Made by a program: the position numbers and the translations under genes. Under the pieces are notes generated by a model, which saw only the letters and a program-made list of their open reading frames with translations, had not been told where the DNA came from and did no database searches. This document shows positions 63,841 through 64,000 of a stretch of 64,000 nucleotides of DNA, one piece after another. The stretch's first letter is position 1. Each line of letters starts with the position of its first letter. Source of the stretch: an uncultured Clostridia bacterium (lineage in GTDB: Bacteria; Bacillota; Clostridia; Oscillospirales; Ruminococcaceae); NCBI GenBank assembly GCA_947586185.1, contig CANPXN010000003.1, positions 1 through 64,000 on the forward strand, in the 5' to 3' direction.

Positions 63841-64000
63841 TCACAGCCATTCCGGTATTTTAAAATGCACCGGCATACCGTTTTTCATAACAGTATCAAG
63901 CTCACCTTGAATAAGAGGCAGGAAATAGTCCACAGCCTCTGGCAGTACATCATTTCCTTTATCATTTATCCACTTCTCAGGAAAACGTTTCTCATGATTT
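63841..64000 (-). CDS. C-terminal end of a probable PPi-dependent 6-phosphofructokinase (partial)
   Basis: Only the last 52 codons are in the window; the gene continues past the right edge. The peptide contains RFPEKWINDKGNDVLPEA, then DYFLPLIQGELDT and ends HFKIPEWL. The pattern 'INxxGNDV...Y..PLIQGE' is the C-terminus of pyrophosphate-type phosphofructokinases. The call rests on this short match. A perfect terminator follows its stop. Confidence 0.55.
   Translation of the reverse strand, partial: NHEKRFPEKWINDKGNDVLPEAVDYFLPLIQGELDTVMKNGMPVHFKIPEWL

Noticed and set aside
1-64000. CRISPR array, tRNA or rRNA genes
   Set aside because: No regularly spaced short repeats and no tRNA or rRNA sequences were seen on either strand.

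Overview
The window looks like a chromosomal segment of a low-to-moderate G+C Gram-positive gut or rumen bacterium of the Ruminococcus type (Oscillospirales). The evidence is: dockerin-bearing secreted proteins, SAM-I and FMN riboswitches in the Firmicutes arrangement, a SpoIIR homologue (endospore lineage), LL-diaminopimelate aminotransferase, archaeal-type phosphoglycerate mutase, and tRNA-Asn charging that appears to go through GatCAB. The species assignment is inference; no rRNA or tRNA gene is present.

Layout. 1-6.6 kb (+ strand): a defence block with HsdR, a GmrSD-like DUF262/DUF1524/DUF5655 nuclease killed by one in-frame stop, and a zinc-ribbon protein with a HEPN-like motif whose SEC-C tail is cut off by two one-base slips. 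6.6-11.6 kb (+): the remnant of an integrative conjugative element (rlmD-like fragment, small protein, ParA, ParB, thioester/Cna-B pilin-like adhesin). An internal deletion joins the adhesin to fragments of distant element genes. A long nested hairpin (11.7-11.8 kb) and a terminator separate it from the ordinary chromosome.

12-35 kb: housekeeping and accessory genes. These are apgM, a lipoprotein solute-binding protein with exonuclease III, an ArsC-like protein with a histidine phosphatase, a membrane diguanylate cyclase, an aminoglycoside-phosphotransferase-fold kinase, a zinc-ribbon protein and tyrA. Next is gatC-gatA-[gatB fused to an archaeal-type aspartyl-tRNA synthetase], then dapF-dapL-CmpB-like, metK under a SAM-I riboswitch, a secreted V8-like protease between two paralogous dockerin proteins, and ribU under an FMN riboswitch.

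35-64 kb (almost all - strand): yqeG to CD1247-like cluster (shikimate step, M24 peptidase, EF-P), rpsU, then a roughly 19-kb run trmH-dprA-topA-trmFO-plsX-rnc-Elp3-like-smc-ftsY-rdgB-yhbY-nadD-yqeK-lcp-rsfS-leuS, preceded by infC-rpmI-rplT (infC with a probable ATT start and a leader attenuator), then DUF3048-spoIIR, a BspA-like LRR protein, and the C-terminal end of a probable PPi-dependent phosphofructokinase.

The strongest candidate for something new is the GatB-AspRS fusion at 22012-24876. One polypeptide would join the synthetase that misacylates tRNA-Asn with Asp to the amidotransferase subunit that binds the misacylated tRNA: a covalent transamidosome. The AspRS positions that I align by eye with the known discriminating residues carry His and Tyr, not Trp and Lys, consistent with a non-discriminating enzyme. 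I had no search tools; family names rest on recognised motifs and gene order.
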